NCBI GenBank assembly: GCA_030549335.1
Contig: CM060194.1
Location: 21,330,171-21,394,170 of the forward strand
DNA from: Pontederia crassipes
Lineage: Eukaryota; Streptophyta; Magnoliopsida; Commelinales; Pontederiaceae
Length of the DNA: 64,000 bases
Direction of reading: 5' to 3'
Shown here: piece by piece, positions 1 through 11,639 of the stretch
Layout of the letters: each line of letters begins with the position of its first letter
How positions within the stretch are numbered: the stretch's first letter is position 1
Made by a program: the position numbers and the translations under genes
Notes under the pieces: model-generated
What the model was told of the DNA's origin: nothing
Databases searched by the model: none
The model's input: the letters and a program-made list of their open reading frames with translations, nothing else

Positions 1-1439
1 GCGGTCCGCCCAAAATTTCATCTCTAGTTCTTATCTAGTCCCTGCATGGACCCAACTGGAAATTTTCAAATGATATAATGGAACGACAAAATATAATGAC
101 CACTCTTCTAAAGACAAGCATGTTGACGCAACAGTAAAGTTCATAACCAAACTACAGAAGGTGACTAATCCACGTTGATTTTGATAAAGTTAGCATCGTC
201 GTAACCTGAATCCAAGTGGCTTGCCAGGTGCTTACGGAAAAGGCAGAAATAATTGGCTATCCATTTATGACAGCAGTACCATGGTTATGGTCATAGAATG
301 TATCTTGTGGTCAGTATGAATCACGATGAAAGTCCAGTTAATAGGGAAAAATGGTCATTTGCCATTGTTCTAAAGGAAATAATTTAGAAGCGTCATAAGA
401 GAATATGTTGTGCTTTTTGTTGGAATACTAATAAAGGCAAAAGGAATGTCACATATCAGCCATCGTCTTCCTCAGTCTTGAGATCCCTCACTAATTTAAA
501 CCACTTTGTTTCCAGATTACACGAATCTGAGTAAGATGGTATCAAGCAGAACTAACTGAGTTAGTGATCAATAGAGATGCAATATGTATCTGTTAGGCAT
601 GCATGTTCATATGAAATTAACCAATATTTGTATATTTCATCTAAAACTAGCAACAGGAATCCATTCACTTTCAAATAAATAATTTTCTCTTATCAACACT
701 CTGACCCTCAAAGGGAACTAGGCCATAGGCAATTTACCTTCTGTATGATAGTACATTTGTTTCGAATGGAACTGAGCCTACACATATTATTTTATCTTTC
801 TTTATGCTTAAAATTGCAAGGGTAACAAACATTTACCTTGAGTCTACATTTATCTTTAGCAGGTACTCTTTTTGTTTGCGTATCGTTTTTTCTTCTCGTC
901 AAAAGCTGTAGAGAATACCTACGTACTTGAGCTGAGATTTTAATTCTGCCACTTCAATTATTCAATATGCTAGATGAGTAAATTATGGAGCTTAAATTAA
1001 AAAATCTCCTAGTTGTACAAACCCAAAAGAAAATTATGGTACATGATTTGAAACTTCAGATAGGCAGCAAAAATTGATTAAGTTCATAGTAAATTTGTTC
1101 GGAAGATCATCAGCTAGAGAAAGACTTGAATGTTTCTCCATTACAATATGAACAGAAAATCTCAATCAGGAAATATGAACAATTAACCCAATCCAACTAT
1201 CATTGTACAATAAGTCCTGAAAAGGGCAGAAGCCGTATATATAAAAATAGCTCCATATATTTAAAGCATATTTAGTACTAAAGTTACAAGCTGGATGACA
1301 ACAAAAGAATGAAATATCACTAACCACAGAAAAAAAAAATAATGGATAACAATCAAGATTTCTGATTCACATGAATGAATTATGAATAAGCAAAGGAAAA
1401 AAAAACTCTCTTACTGGATACTGTACTCCAGCAAATATT
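1..1439. other. AT-rich stretch without a recognised gene
   Basis: No open frame of useful length, no recognisable protein similarity and no RNA gene were seen on either strand. It is the flank beyond the truncated SEC15 pseudogene piece. An exon of a gene lying mostly outside the window cannot be excluded. Confidence 0.5.
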
Positions 1440-1519
1440 GAAGTAGATGCTGAGGTCGTTGGAGCGGCAGGAGGCGTAGCGGGACTGCTTCTCCGCCTGG
1501 CGCTGCTTGATGCGCACGT
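1440..1519 (-). pseudogene. SEC15-type exocyst pseudogene, downstream piece
   Basis: Read on the minus strand from 1514, the frame gives RIKQRQAEKQSR, which continues the conserved SEC15 stretch that breaks off after ARQREEDL at about 10120. Similarity is lost after roughly a dozen codons, so the rest of the gene (normally several hundred more residues) is missing here. The last five bases (1515-1519, CACGT) are one copy of the target duplication of the 8.6 kb insertion. A non-functional remnant is the only reading that fits. Confidence 0.7.
1515..1519. repeat. Target site duplication, left copy (CACGT)
   Basis: This is the left member of the duplication flanking the putative solo LTR. The right member, CAGGT at 10115-10119, keeps the SEC15 codons, so the left copy is the mutated one. 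Confidence 0.65.
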
Positions 1520-3954
1520 TGTAACGTCCTGATTTTTTTTAAAAGGTGTAATTAAGTTTAAAAGGGGAGGGCATTTTGAACCTTGTGCAGGATGGGATAG
1601 CTTTTTTTTAAAAAAAAAGTAAAGTGTCGTCTCCTCCCCCATTCCTGACCTGTAGGAGGGCTGAGAACGCCGGGTCTCTTAATCGGAAAACTCGCCGGGT
1701 ATCGGGTCAGGATCGAGTCTGCAATACAGATACTCGATCCGGACCCGACCCGATATTACTTACTATGTAAACACACTCTCTATTCTCTTCTCTCATTTCA
1801 ATCTCTCTTTCTCTCTCCCACCTCTCTCTCGCCCTCTCCTCTCTCCCCCTCTCTCTCGCCCTCTCCCTTTCTCTCACGACGGCGGCGGCGACGGCACCGA
1901 CGACTCCGGCGCCCTCTCCCTCTCTCTCACGACGGCTGCGGCACCGACGACTCCAGCGGCCCTCCCCCTCTCCTAACTCCCTCTCTACTCCGGCCGCCTA
2001 GTGCCGGATCAGCCACTAGGTGAGCCGATCCGGCCGCCAGGCGACGGATCGGCCACTGGCAGGCCGATTTGGCCGGCCTACCAGTGTCCGATCCAATCGC
2101 CTGCTGGCCGAGATTCGGCCGTCTGGCGGCCGGGCGACCGGATCGGTCGCCAGGTGGCCATTCCGCTCGCCAGGCGATGGATCGGCTCGTCGGGTGGCCG
2201 CGCCAAATCGTGGCCGCCAATGACCACGCGATTGATTCCCGGCCGCAAATCCGATCGCATTCTCGGATTGCCGAGACCAACTCGGAATCGGATCTGGCCG
2301 GGTCCGGGTCCGGTATCGGATCAAAATTTTTTTGACCCAGCATAATCCGGGTCGGGACCGGTCCGCTCAGACCCGGACCCGGTCCCGGGTTTGCTCTGTC
2401 CTACCGACCTGCTACAGTGTCGCGCGCACTGTAGCACGTCTTTGGCCGCCGCCCCTTTCGACGCTCCGATCTCCTCCGTCCGGCCACCGTTTTTCACGTG
2501 TGAGGTACCTTTGGAAAGAGCACAAGGAGATGAACATTTTAACGTATGGTATGAGATGATCGGTCCAGTCCACTGTGCACGACGCAACGAGAAAAAAATG
2601 CGAGGAGGTCGAAAATTTTGCCTGCGACGATTTCGGCTCCGATTCGCGTCGATTCTTCTCCCAGTGAGTTGTACATCATTCTCAGATCGATTAGGATCAA
2701 TTGGAGGTGTTTTAACCATGTTTTTGTTATAAATCACATAGGAGGCCGAAATTAGGGTTTTCAGACGAACTTTTCCGGCGAACTTTTCCGACGAGCTGAT
2801 GGGGGGCTCCGACTGACCTTACCATGACGTTCTGGTAGGTGTACACACGAGAGAGAAACATATTGGGTTGCTTCCCGTAAAAAATTTAATCACAAATTAC
2901 TTGTAGGTTCGTCGATTTCGGGTTCCGATCGTCGCGCGATATTTTCGACGACTTGTCATCAATGTGTATTGGTAAGCGAATGAAAATGTACAATAAATTT
3001 GATTTTAGATATGAAACTGATTTTTAATTAATTTTATTATGCTACTAATGAAGAAGGCGACGTTCGACGTTCGGCGGGTATGATTTCGATTTAGAGAGCG
3101 AGAGGGCCTCGTTTATTAAGGTAAGGATATGATTGGTGACCGAAACTATTTATATGATTTAATTTCATAATTGATTTGAATCAGTTATAGGATCTAATCC
3201 GAATTATTATGTGCTTAATTGAACATGATAGGTGGTTGTCCGATGAGTTTTGAGTAGGGTGCTATTAGTTGACGATTTATTTTCCCCTATCGATAAGAAT
3301 GCTAAAAATCTATAGTGATGATCGATTTATGAAAATTAATTTATTTGATAGCTATACTTCATTAATTATGAACTTAGGCAAGAAAATTATAAATTATAAC
3401 TCTAGGTACCAAGATGTCGTTAGAAAGAATTATTATGAAGTGATTAATGAATTAAAAGATAAATGATATCTAAAAGTTAATGCCTTAAATGATAAGATTA
3501 TGTTCTTAAATAAAGTTTAAATTGATGTAATAAGTATTTATCCCCTTTGAACAGATTCAGATGAAAGTTAGTTGAGACTTAAGGAATCAAAGGTGAGGGA
3601 ACTTATCTCAAATGATATAAATTACTTAACTCTTCGGAGTGGTAACATTGTCCCATCTGATGTGGGGCGAAATTTTGGGATCATTTTTATTCATGCATAA
3701 TCATACTTATTTGTGTGCTTCATATGCGTGCCATCATATGAATTGTGATGTTTAATTATAAATTTTGGAAGCTTATCGATTTTGATAAAAAGTTTCTATT
3801 ATTTTCTTGAATAAAATATTCAGTTCTGAAATGAAATGTTTTAACGTGATGACTTCAACTCCAAACCTTCGCTTTGAATATGCATTCATGTCGGAGTATT
3901 TTCACCTCGGAGGATTGGCCAACTCCGGGTAGACCGACTGGTGTTCGATTTGTT

Positions 3955-4199
3955 CTGTGTCGATATAGTGACACGAGGAGCAGGTTCAACATTCTGTGTC
4001 AATACAGTGACGCGAAGGGTGGAATTAGAACAACCATCCTGTGTCAATGGGATACGAGGGATGAAATGAAAAAGAAAAGATAACAAGCTCTGTGTCAATG
4101 GGATACGAGGAGCGGTTCAATGTTTTGTGTCAATGGGATACGAGGGACGGAATTAGAACAATCACCCTGTGTCAATGGGATACGAGGGGTGTGATTGAG
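3955..4199 (+). repeat. Degenerate tandem array of CTGTGTCAATGGGATACGAG units
   Basis: Six units start at 3955, 3994, 4039, 4089, 4125 and 4167, each opening with CTGTGTC or TTGTGTC and then a GATACGAG-like block. Spacing is 36-50 bp. Two kinds of tail alternate (GGTTCAA-type and GGAATTAGAACAA-type), so the higher-order unit is about 84 bp. The array lies inside the putative solo LTR. Confidence 0.75.
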
Positions 4200-4808
4200 T
4201 ACTCCATTGAGGAGATCGGATATCCATATTTGATGATGATTCCCCAACTTGTATATCATATATGTATGATTTCATCATGCATGTTCATACATGACATTCA
4301 TTTTGCATGATCATTATGTGAATGAGTTCTTTTTGAAGAAGAGTAGATTTTAAATATTTCCTAAAAATAAAATATTGATTTTCGCAACGATTTTCATACT
4401 TGAGATAATCGTTTTAACTCACTGAGCTTAATCCGTGCTCACCCCATTCTCTTTTAATGTTTACAGGAAAGAAATACATATAATGCATGGTTGTTTGGAA
4501 ATAGGTATTGATTCAAAAGGGATAGTGTGTGAGATTCCGCAAAGAGCGTATCTGGCAATGTTGTTCTTTGATACTTATTATTCTTTTAAACTAGATATTA
4601 TGATTTTATTTATCTTGACGCCGTCTGATTTTGGATTGTGACCTATGATTTCTTGTGGATTTAAATTGGTCAATGGGAGCGGAAACTCCATGGTTATAAA
4701 TGAGACGATATGGGCGAGTCCCTATCGTGGAACTGGATATGGGTGAGTTCCTATCATGGAATTGGATAAGGGCTTGAGTTTCTTAATGGATTTGACAAGC
4801 ATTCGATA

Positions 4809-5246
4809 TGTTAGAGTTGGTGAATACTTCAGGGCCCCTTGTTTCTCACACCAGGTTCACCCACGTGAGCTTAGGGGAATCTGAGTATTACCCAATTAAC
4901 AGTATTGCTGGCGTACGAACGAAAGGGGGGGTTCGGGGGGCCCCGCCCCCCGACGGCGGTCCCGCTAGACGGGTTTTGGGCTTTTGTTTAGCCGGCCCGT
5001 GTGGTTCAGATTAGGTTTTTTTTCTCTGTTTGTTTGGGTTTTAAACCCGGTTTGAAGAGGCTATTAATAGCCTAATTTCTGATGTAATTTGGTGTGGCGA
5101 CTGAAAATCTAAACAATATAGTGGAACCTCTTTGCAGGACGTAGCCCTCATCTCAAGGGTGAACCTGGGTAAATTCGTGTGTCTCCTCTATTTTTTCTTG
5201 CAATCTCTCTGCGATCTTCTCTCCTTATTCTCGGATTTTCCCATCA
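4809..5246 (+). repeat. Copia 5' LTR
   Basis: 438 bp, TG...CA ends, nearly identical to 9337-9775. The primer site begins at 5249. Confidence 0.92.
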
Positions 5247-5248
5247 AT

Positions 5249-5260
5249 TGGTATCAGAGC
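5249..5260 (+). other. Primer binding site, initiator-Met tRNA
   Basis: TGGTATCAGAGC is complementary to the 3' end of plant initiator methionine tRNA and starts two bases after the 5' LTR. It primes minus-strand synthesis in most plant Copia elements. Confidence 0.88.
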
Positions 5261-5293
5261 ACAGGTTGTTCAAGGAATTAGGGTTTATTCGAG

Positions 5294-6601
5294 ATGTCAG
5301 GAGGGCCGCGAATCGAGATAGAAAAATTTGATGGAACACGGTTTGATCTCTGGAAGATGAAGATGGAGGATCTCCTTTGTGATCGAGATCTTTGGACGAC
5401 AATCGAGAAGGAGAGACCAGGCATGGAGGCGGCGAAGGTCGCGGACGAGGCCTCCTCCAGTCAGGCAGATCCAAAGGCGATCGAAGAGTGGGATCGGATT
5501 GATAGAAAGGCGAAGGGTTTGATTCGGCTGTGTCTCGCGGATTCAATTCTTACGAATGTGATGGGCGAACCTACTGCCAGAGATCTGTGGAGGAAGTTGG
5601 AATCCCTATATCAAAGTAAGTCGTTGGTTAACAAGTTATTTCTGAGGAAGAAATTGTATAATCTTCGGATGCAGGATGGTGACTCATTTTCTACTCATCT
5701 TTATAACTTTAACACGGTGATCAGTCAACTTGTATCAATCGGTGTTAAGTTTCAAGATGATGATAAGGCAATAACATTGCTCTGTTCGTTGCCGGATTTA
5801 TGGGACAATCTGATTGTTGTGATTGGTGGCGGGGATAAAGAACTTTCGTATGAAAGTGTATGTGCTGCCTTGTTATCAGAGGAAATACGGAGAAAGGGAT
5901 CAGCAAGTTCTGGTAAAGAGGCGCTGGCGGCCAGAGAAAGGCAACCAGAAAGGAATCAAAATCAGAGAGGGAGATCCAAATCTCATGGGCGTTCGAAGAG
6001 TAAGGATAAGAAGGTGCAATGCTGGAGATGTCAAGAGTGGGGCCATCTGAAGCGAGATTGCAAAAACAAGCCGGTTCATAAGAAAGAAGCTGAGTCAACC
6101 TCGGACAAAAAGGAGGCTGAGGCAGGAGATATGTATGTGGCTTCTGCATGTACGGCACAGTCAGATAAAGATGTCTGGCTTATCGACACTGGTACTTCGT
6201 ACCACATGACGCCTCATAAACACTGGTTCTGTGAATATGAGGAGTATAATGGTGGGGATGTCATGCTCGGAGATGACACTGCGGTTCAGATTGTTGGACG
6301 TGACAGGGTGAAGTTGAGGATGAATGATGGCACGGTGAAGACTCTACCAGATGTGATGCATATACCACTTATGAGCAGGAGTTTATTATCTGTTGGTACA
6401 ATGGCTGACTCGGGTGTTATATTCAGTTGCGATAAGGATTCGTGCAAGATGATCAGAGGGTCGATTGTAATTGCACGAGGGGTTCGCTATGGCACGTTGT
6501 ACAAGTTGCTCGGAGAGACAATATCTGTGGGCTGCGGATTTATTTCTGAAGAGGTCAAAGAAGATGAAGACAGCAAATCTATGTTGTGGCCATATCAGTG
6601 A
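5294..6601 (+). pseudogene. Copia gag and protease part of the polyprotein
   Basis: The open frame of 435 codons starts at the ATG 34 bp after the primer site. The first 200 residues are the gag domain (start MSGGPRIEIEKFDGTRFDLW). A CCHC zinc knuckle follows at about residue 242 (CWRCQEWGHLKRDC), and the aspartic protease has WLIDTGTSYHM at about residue 296. The frame ends at 6601 because a short deletion near 6590 removes part of the pre-integrase motif and shifts the frame. The downstream pol continues in another frame. Confidence 0.9.
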
Positions 6602-9077
6602 AAAAGGACTCTCTACTATAGCATCAAGTCAGATGGTAGAAGGAGTTCCGGATTGTTCTGTGGGCTTCGGGTTCTGTGAACATTGCCTCCATGGAAAACA
6701 GAACCGAGTCAGTTTTCAACACACAGGTTCAAGAGCAACGAAGATTCTCGAACTGATTCATAGTGATGTCTTTGGACCAACTCCGACTCCATCTATTGGA
6801 GGGTCCAGGTACTATGTTTCTTTTATAGATGATTTTTCGAGATACAGTTGGATTTATTTTATCAAGAATAAATCAGATGTATTCGATAAGTTTCGAGAAT
6901 TTAAAGTTTTGGTGGAAAATCAATTGAGCTGCAAGATCAAGGTCCTTCGTACAAATAATGGAGGTGAATTTTGTTCAGATAAGTTTGAGCATTTCTGCGT
7001 GGACAATGGTATTGCTAGGCAGAAGATAACTCCATATACACCTGAGCAGAATGGAGTAGCTGAAAGGTTAAATCGGTCACTCATAGAGAAGGCCAGATGT
7101 ATGCTGAGTTGGGCTAAATTGGGGCAAGAATTCTGGGCAGAAGCTGTAGCCACAGCAAACTACCTGAAGAATCGCTCACCGACCTCATCAGTGAAGGATC
7201 AGACACCTTATGAGGCAATGTTTGGGAAGAAGCCAAATTTGTCTCATGTTCGGGTGTTCGGATGTGACGCATATGTTCATATACCCAAGGAAAAGCGGGG
7301 TAAGCTTGATAGTAAATCTGAAAAGAACATATTTGTCGGATACAAGGAAGGGATCAAAGGCTACAAACTGTGGAATCCAAAGTCAAGGACTATTGTTTAC
7401 AGCAGGGATGTTGTTTTCCGTGAATCACGTTCCCAAGTTGAAGTTCAAAAAGGTGATAAACCTAAGAAAGTGATAGTGCTTGAAGAAGATTTTGATTCTG
7501 AAACTTCAGAGGTGGATGCACAAGATACTTCAGTAGAGTCTGTTACAGAACCGGATCAAGAGAACTCGGTTAATGAAGTTGAAGATGCAGATTCAGATGA
7601 AGACCCAGATATTGGTACTACCATACCAGTACTCAGGAGATCGACACGAGAAAGAAGAGCACCTTTGAGATACTCTCTTAGTGCTCTGAGTTCGTTTCAT
7701 GCTTTGAGCATCATCGGAGAAGAACCTAGTTCTGTAAAAGATGCAAGGTCTATGGATGATGCAAATCAGTGGGAGCTTGCTATGGCAGATGAGATGCAAT
7801 CACTGGATAAGAATAAAACATGGAGCTTGTGTCAATTGCCTAAGGATAGAAAGGCAATTGGTTGCAAATGGGTATTCAAGCGAAAGCTGAAACCGGATGG
7901 GACTGTGGAGAAATACAAGGCAAGACTGGTAGCTAAAGGGTACTCTCAGGTTGAGGGAGTCGACTATGATGAAATTTTTTCTCCCGTGGCGAAAATGACT
8001 TCGATCAGATTTGTTCTATCTCTGGCAGCAGCATATAATCTTGAGGTAGAGCAGATGGATGTGAAGACGGCATTCCTTCATGGGGACTTGGAGGAAGAGA
8101 TATATATGAGGCAACCAGAAGGTTTTGAAGTTCAAGATAAAGAGAAGCTGGTGTGCAAATTGAAGAAGTCTTTGTATGGATTGAAACAGTCGCCAAGGAT
8201 GTGGTACCAAAAGTTTGATACGTACATGCTCGAACTCAAGTTTGTACGATCAGATTCAGATCACTGTGTTTATGTGAAGAGAGTTGGAGATCAGTTTGTC
8301 ATTCTTATATTGTATGTGGATGACATGTTGCTGATTGGAAACAGTATGAAGATGGTGAATTCAGTGAAGGGTTTGTTGGCCAAGAAGTTTGAGATGAAAG
8401 ACTTAGGGTCAGCGAATTTTATTTTGGGTATGCAGATTAGAAGGGATCGTCAGAAGCGAAAGTTGTGGCTAGGACAGGAGAAGTACATAAAAGAAGTGTT
8501 GAAGAAATTTAACATGTCGGACTGCAAGCCAGTGGGTACTCCTATGTCTCTAGGAACCAAACTTTCTGCAGAGCAATGCCCGAAGACGGATGAAGAAGCT
8601 GAAGAGATGGATCGTGTGCCATATGCAAGTGCAGTGGGCGGCTTGATGTATGCCATGGTGTGCACGCGTCCAGATATAGCCCAAGCAGTGGGAGTCTTGA
8701 GTCGATATATGTCTAACCCAGGCAGGGAACATTGGAATGCTATCAAGAGAGTTTTCAGGTACCTTCGTGGAACTTCAAATTTTTCGTTGTGTTTTGAAGG
8801 TACAAGGAAAGGAAAGATGCTTGATATTGTGGGCCATGTAGATGCTGATTGGGGTGGAGACATTGATAGTAGACGATCCACTAGCGGGTATATTTTTACA
8901 TTATTTGGGGCTGCACTAAGTTGGATGAGCAAGAGACAAAGCGTGGTAGCACTTTCTTCTACAGAAGCAGAATATATGGCTCTTACTCATGCTGCAAAAG
9001 AGGTCATATGGCTACGACGGTTGTGCTTGGAGCTCGGATTTGAGCAAGGTGCTATAGAGGTGAGATGTGATAATTAA
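6592..9077 (+). pseudogene. Copia integrase, reverse transcriptase and RNase H
   Basis: The long frame open to 9077 carries the integrase core, then reverse transcriptase (VDVKTAFLHGDL-like block and the YVDDMLL catalytic motif near 8315), then RNase H (HVDADWGGD to SSTEAEYMAL). Three defects are visible. The junction with the upstream frame is shifted near 6590. The second integrase catalytic acid is replaced by Asn, giving RTNNGGEF where the family has RTDNGGEF. A TAA at 9075-9077 interrupts RNase H, after which the same frame continues to about 9330. An active protein is unlikely. Bases upstream to 6471 are open in this frame but are not Copia-like. Confidence 0.9.
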
Positions 9078-9336
9078 GGTGTTATTCAGTTAGCTAAGAA
9101 TCCTGCATTTCACTCATGCACAAAGCATATTGACATCCAATATCACTTTATTCGGGAAAAGGTGGAAAAGAAAGAGGTTCAGCTTGAAAAGGTTGATACA
9201 ATAGAGAATAGTTCTGATTTTCTGACTAAAGCAGTTACAGGTGTAAAGTTTGAGTGGTGCTCTACTGCTGTCGGATTGAAGAAGAATGTTGCTGGCAAGG
9301 CTCTCATTGGTGTGAAGTATCCACCAAGTGGGAGAA

Positions 9337-9775
9337 TGTTAGAGTTGGTGAATACTTCAGGGCCCCTTATTTCTCACACCGGGTTCACCCACGTGAGCTT
9401 AGGGGAATCTGAGTATTACCCAATTAACAGTATTGCTGGCGTACGAACGAAAGGGGGGGTTCGGGGGGCCCCGCCCCCCGACGGCGATCCCGCTAGACGG
9501 GTTTTGGGCTTTTGTTTAGCCGGCCTGTGTGGTTCGGATTAGGTTTTTTTTTCTCTGTTTGTTTGGGTTTTAAACCCGGTTTGGAGAGGCTATTAATAGC
9601 CTAATTTCTGATGTAATTTGGTGTGGCGGCTGAAAACCTAAACAATATAGTGGAACCTCTTTGCAGGACGTAGCCCTCGTCTCAAGGGTGAACCTGGGTA
9701 AATTCGTGTGTCTCCTCTATTTTTTCTTGCAATCTCTCTGCGATCTTCTCTCCTTGTTCTCGGATTTTTCCATCA
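9337..9775 (+). repeat. Copia 3' LTR
   Basis: 439 bp, preceded by the purine tract AGTGGGAGAA. It is followed by TGATA, the right target duplication. Confidence 0.92.
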
Positions 9776-10114
9776 TGATATGTTTTATTTGTGTAAAAGT
9801 TTTATGACGAAACTCGTATGTTGTTATAGTTTGAAAATTTTGGGTTTGAGTCCCATATTATTTGGTAATTATAAACTGTCAGTGATGTACATATTAAATT
9901 TTATAAATTGCCTGTGATGCGAATAATAATGGATAAATATTGTATTTGATGCATGAACGAATTTACGCATACATCATGCCGAATTTTTTTGGAAATTTCT
10001 AGTGTTAGTTGATTTTTGGAACGTTGGTTTCCGTTGAAGATTTGAATTTGAATTTAAACGATTAATTTTTCGGTTTCACTCTTGTGGCGCCAAAATGAGC
10101 AGAAGGACGTCACA

Positions 10115-10119
10115 CAGGT
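10115..10119. repeat. Target site duplication, right copy (CAGGT)
   Basis: Four of five bases match the left copy at 1515-1519. It sits exactly where SEC15 similarity resumes. Confidence 0.65.
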
Positions 10120-10933
10120 CCTCCTCGCGCTGACGGGCGGCAGAGGCGCGACCGATAGCAACCTGGCCAAGGTGGCGGCTGGCAACGCGGATCTAGACCA
10201 TCCAGTCGTTGAAGTCCATGTTGATCCAGCGCTCGGCATGATCATGGACGGCGGGGATGAGACATTGGAGCATCCGGCGGATGGTCGGATGAGGGGCGTC
10301 GGGCAAGAGGTTGCGCTCCATGGTGTCTACGGCGCGGAGGGCGAGGTAGAGGTTGCCGGCTTCGATGTGGGCGTTGGCGCGGGCAAGGAGGCTGAAGAGG
10401 AGCACGCAGAGGCGGGCGGCTTTGAGGGCCGCGGAGAGGTTGCAGCCAACGGAGCGCGCATCGAGAAAGGCATCGAGGGCGTCTAGGAGTGGTCCGCTGG
10501 CGGACTAGAGGGCCTCATTGGCGTCCGATAGTGCGGACTTGAGGGAGTGCACGGCCGAGAGGAGCGAGCGGAGGTCATCCACGGCATGGATGAACTCCTG
10601 GTAATGCACCTTGCACACCTCCTCGATCTCCGATTCCTTGGACCGTGCGAACTGCCGGAGCGAGGCTACTAGCGTCTCTGGACGCCCAATGGCGAATGCC
10701 TTGCGGATGAACGACCCCAAGTCCTCGCCATTGGCGATAGCGGACGATAGCAAGATCTGTTCCTGCCGGTCGGCCTCGCTTGCGGCGGAAGCCGATGGCG
10801 GCGCCCAATCCGGCATGACCTTACAGCCCATTGCGGGAGACATGGAGTTTACCACCAGAGGATGGAAATGGGGCGAGAAGAAAGGGGGTTGGTCGGCACC
10901 GTTCGCAGGCGCCGGGGACATGGGGATCGGCAC
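10115..10933 (-). pseudogene. SEC15-type exocyst pseudogene, N-terminal part
   Basis: On the minus strand from the ATG at 10933, the frame matches the N-terminal region of plant exocyst subunit SEC15 (EXOC6), which helps tether secretory vesicles to the plasma membrane. Recognisable blocks are ARSKESEIEEVCKVHYQEF, IHAVDDLRSLLSAV, LARANAHIEAGNLYLAL and VASRHLGQVAIGRASAARQ. The copy is broken by in-frame TAG codons at 10505-10507 (after DANEAL) and at 10193-10195 (after NDWMV). It is then cut by an 8.6 kb insertion after EEDL and resumes at 1514. The exon is GC-rich, unlike its surroundings. Known plant SEC15 genes are intronless, so lack of introns does not prove retroposition. A functional copy presumably exists elsewhere. 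Confidence 0.85.
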
Positions 10934-11639
10934 CGTCCGAGTCCGCTTTCGGTGCAGTGTCGAGGGGATTTAGGGAGACTTGTCTCAGAAGCCACGAGGA
11001 TTGCGAGAATATCATGAAAAGACATGACGAGAAATAAGACATGACATCATTACGAGAAGTTTTTTAAAAGAAAATTTATAATTATTAAAATAACATTCAA
11101 AAGTTTAAAGCATCAAATCATCTCCGCGTGTCACGGGTCATTTTTCGCTCGATCGACCCATGCAGTATCTAGACGTGCTGAACGTCTAGGCAAGATCTTT
11201 TGAGTGTTTTACGACAGCTTGTTTATGTTACTTTCTCGAATGCCATAATTTTAGAACACGTGATCCCGAGCGAACACTTCGATAGAGGCGTTTGTGAACA
11301 AACGGACACTTTGACAAAATGCTCGATCATTTGGGACGCTTTGTGGGTTGCCACCCCACGCTCGAGGCACAATGTTAGATTTTGGGAAGCTTAAAATCTT
11401 TATTGAGTAAATATAAATGATTAAAATGCTTCGAGGGAGCACTAGCAGGTCTTCCCTACCATACTACTAATTCGTGTGGTAAATATGCGACGTGTGATGT
11501 GGAGAACAAGCTAGAGGGTGCAATTTTCTGGAGTGCAAATTACAAAACTATCACTATCACACTTGAAAAAAAAACAAGTACAAAAATGAGTTGAAAAGGG
11601 AAAATACAAGAAAAAAAGATAACTCAGCGGTCCACGGGG

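Larger units (their letters stand above)
4809..9775 (+). mobile_element. Copia LTR retrotransposon (Tnt1/Tork-like), full length but defective
   Basis: The two LTRs (4809-5246 and 9337-9775) begin TGTTAGAG and end CATCA. The primer site TGGTATCAGAGC (initiator Met tRNA) follows the left LTR after two bases, and a purine tract precedes the right LTR. The gene order gag, protease, integrase, reverse transcriptase, RNase H is the Copia order. The flanks CGATA (4804-4808) and TGATA (9776-9780) form a 5-bp target duplication with one C/T difference. By hand count the LTRs differ at about 11 positions, all transitions, plus one indel, or about 2.5%. The insertion is therefore fairly young, and younger than the solo LTR it sits in. 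The coding region is broken in several places. Confidence 0.95.
1520..10114. mobile_element. Ty3-type solo LTR (putative), split by a Copia element
   Basis: The ends are TGTAACGTCC (1520) and GGACGTCACA (10114), a TG...CA pair that is nearly a perfect 10-bp inverted repeat. They are flanked by CACGT (1515-1519) and CAGGT (10115-10119), a 5-bp target duplication with one change. Removing both the insertion and one duplication copy restores the SEC15 reading frame. Without the Copia insertion the element is about 3.6 kb. No gag or pol is visible, and the two ends do not repeat each other, so a solo LTR of a long-LTR Ty3 lineage is most likely. A non-autonomous element of another kind is possible. 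It contains a GC-rich part (1680-2460) and a tandem array (3955-4199). Confidence 0.7.

Noticed and set aside
1927-2737. Overlapping open frames on both strands, up to 138 codons
   Set aside because: They lie in the GC-rich part of the putative LTR, with frames open on both strands at once and no domain; GC-rich repeats lack stops by chance.
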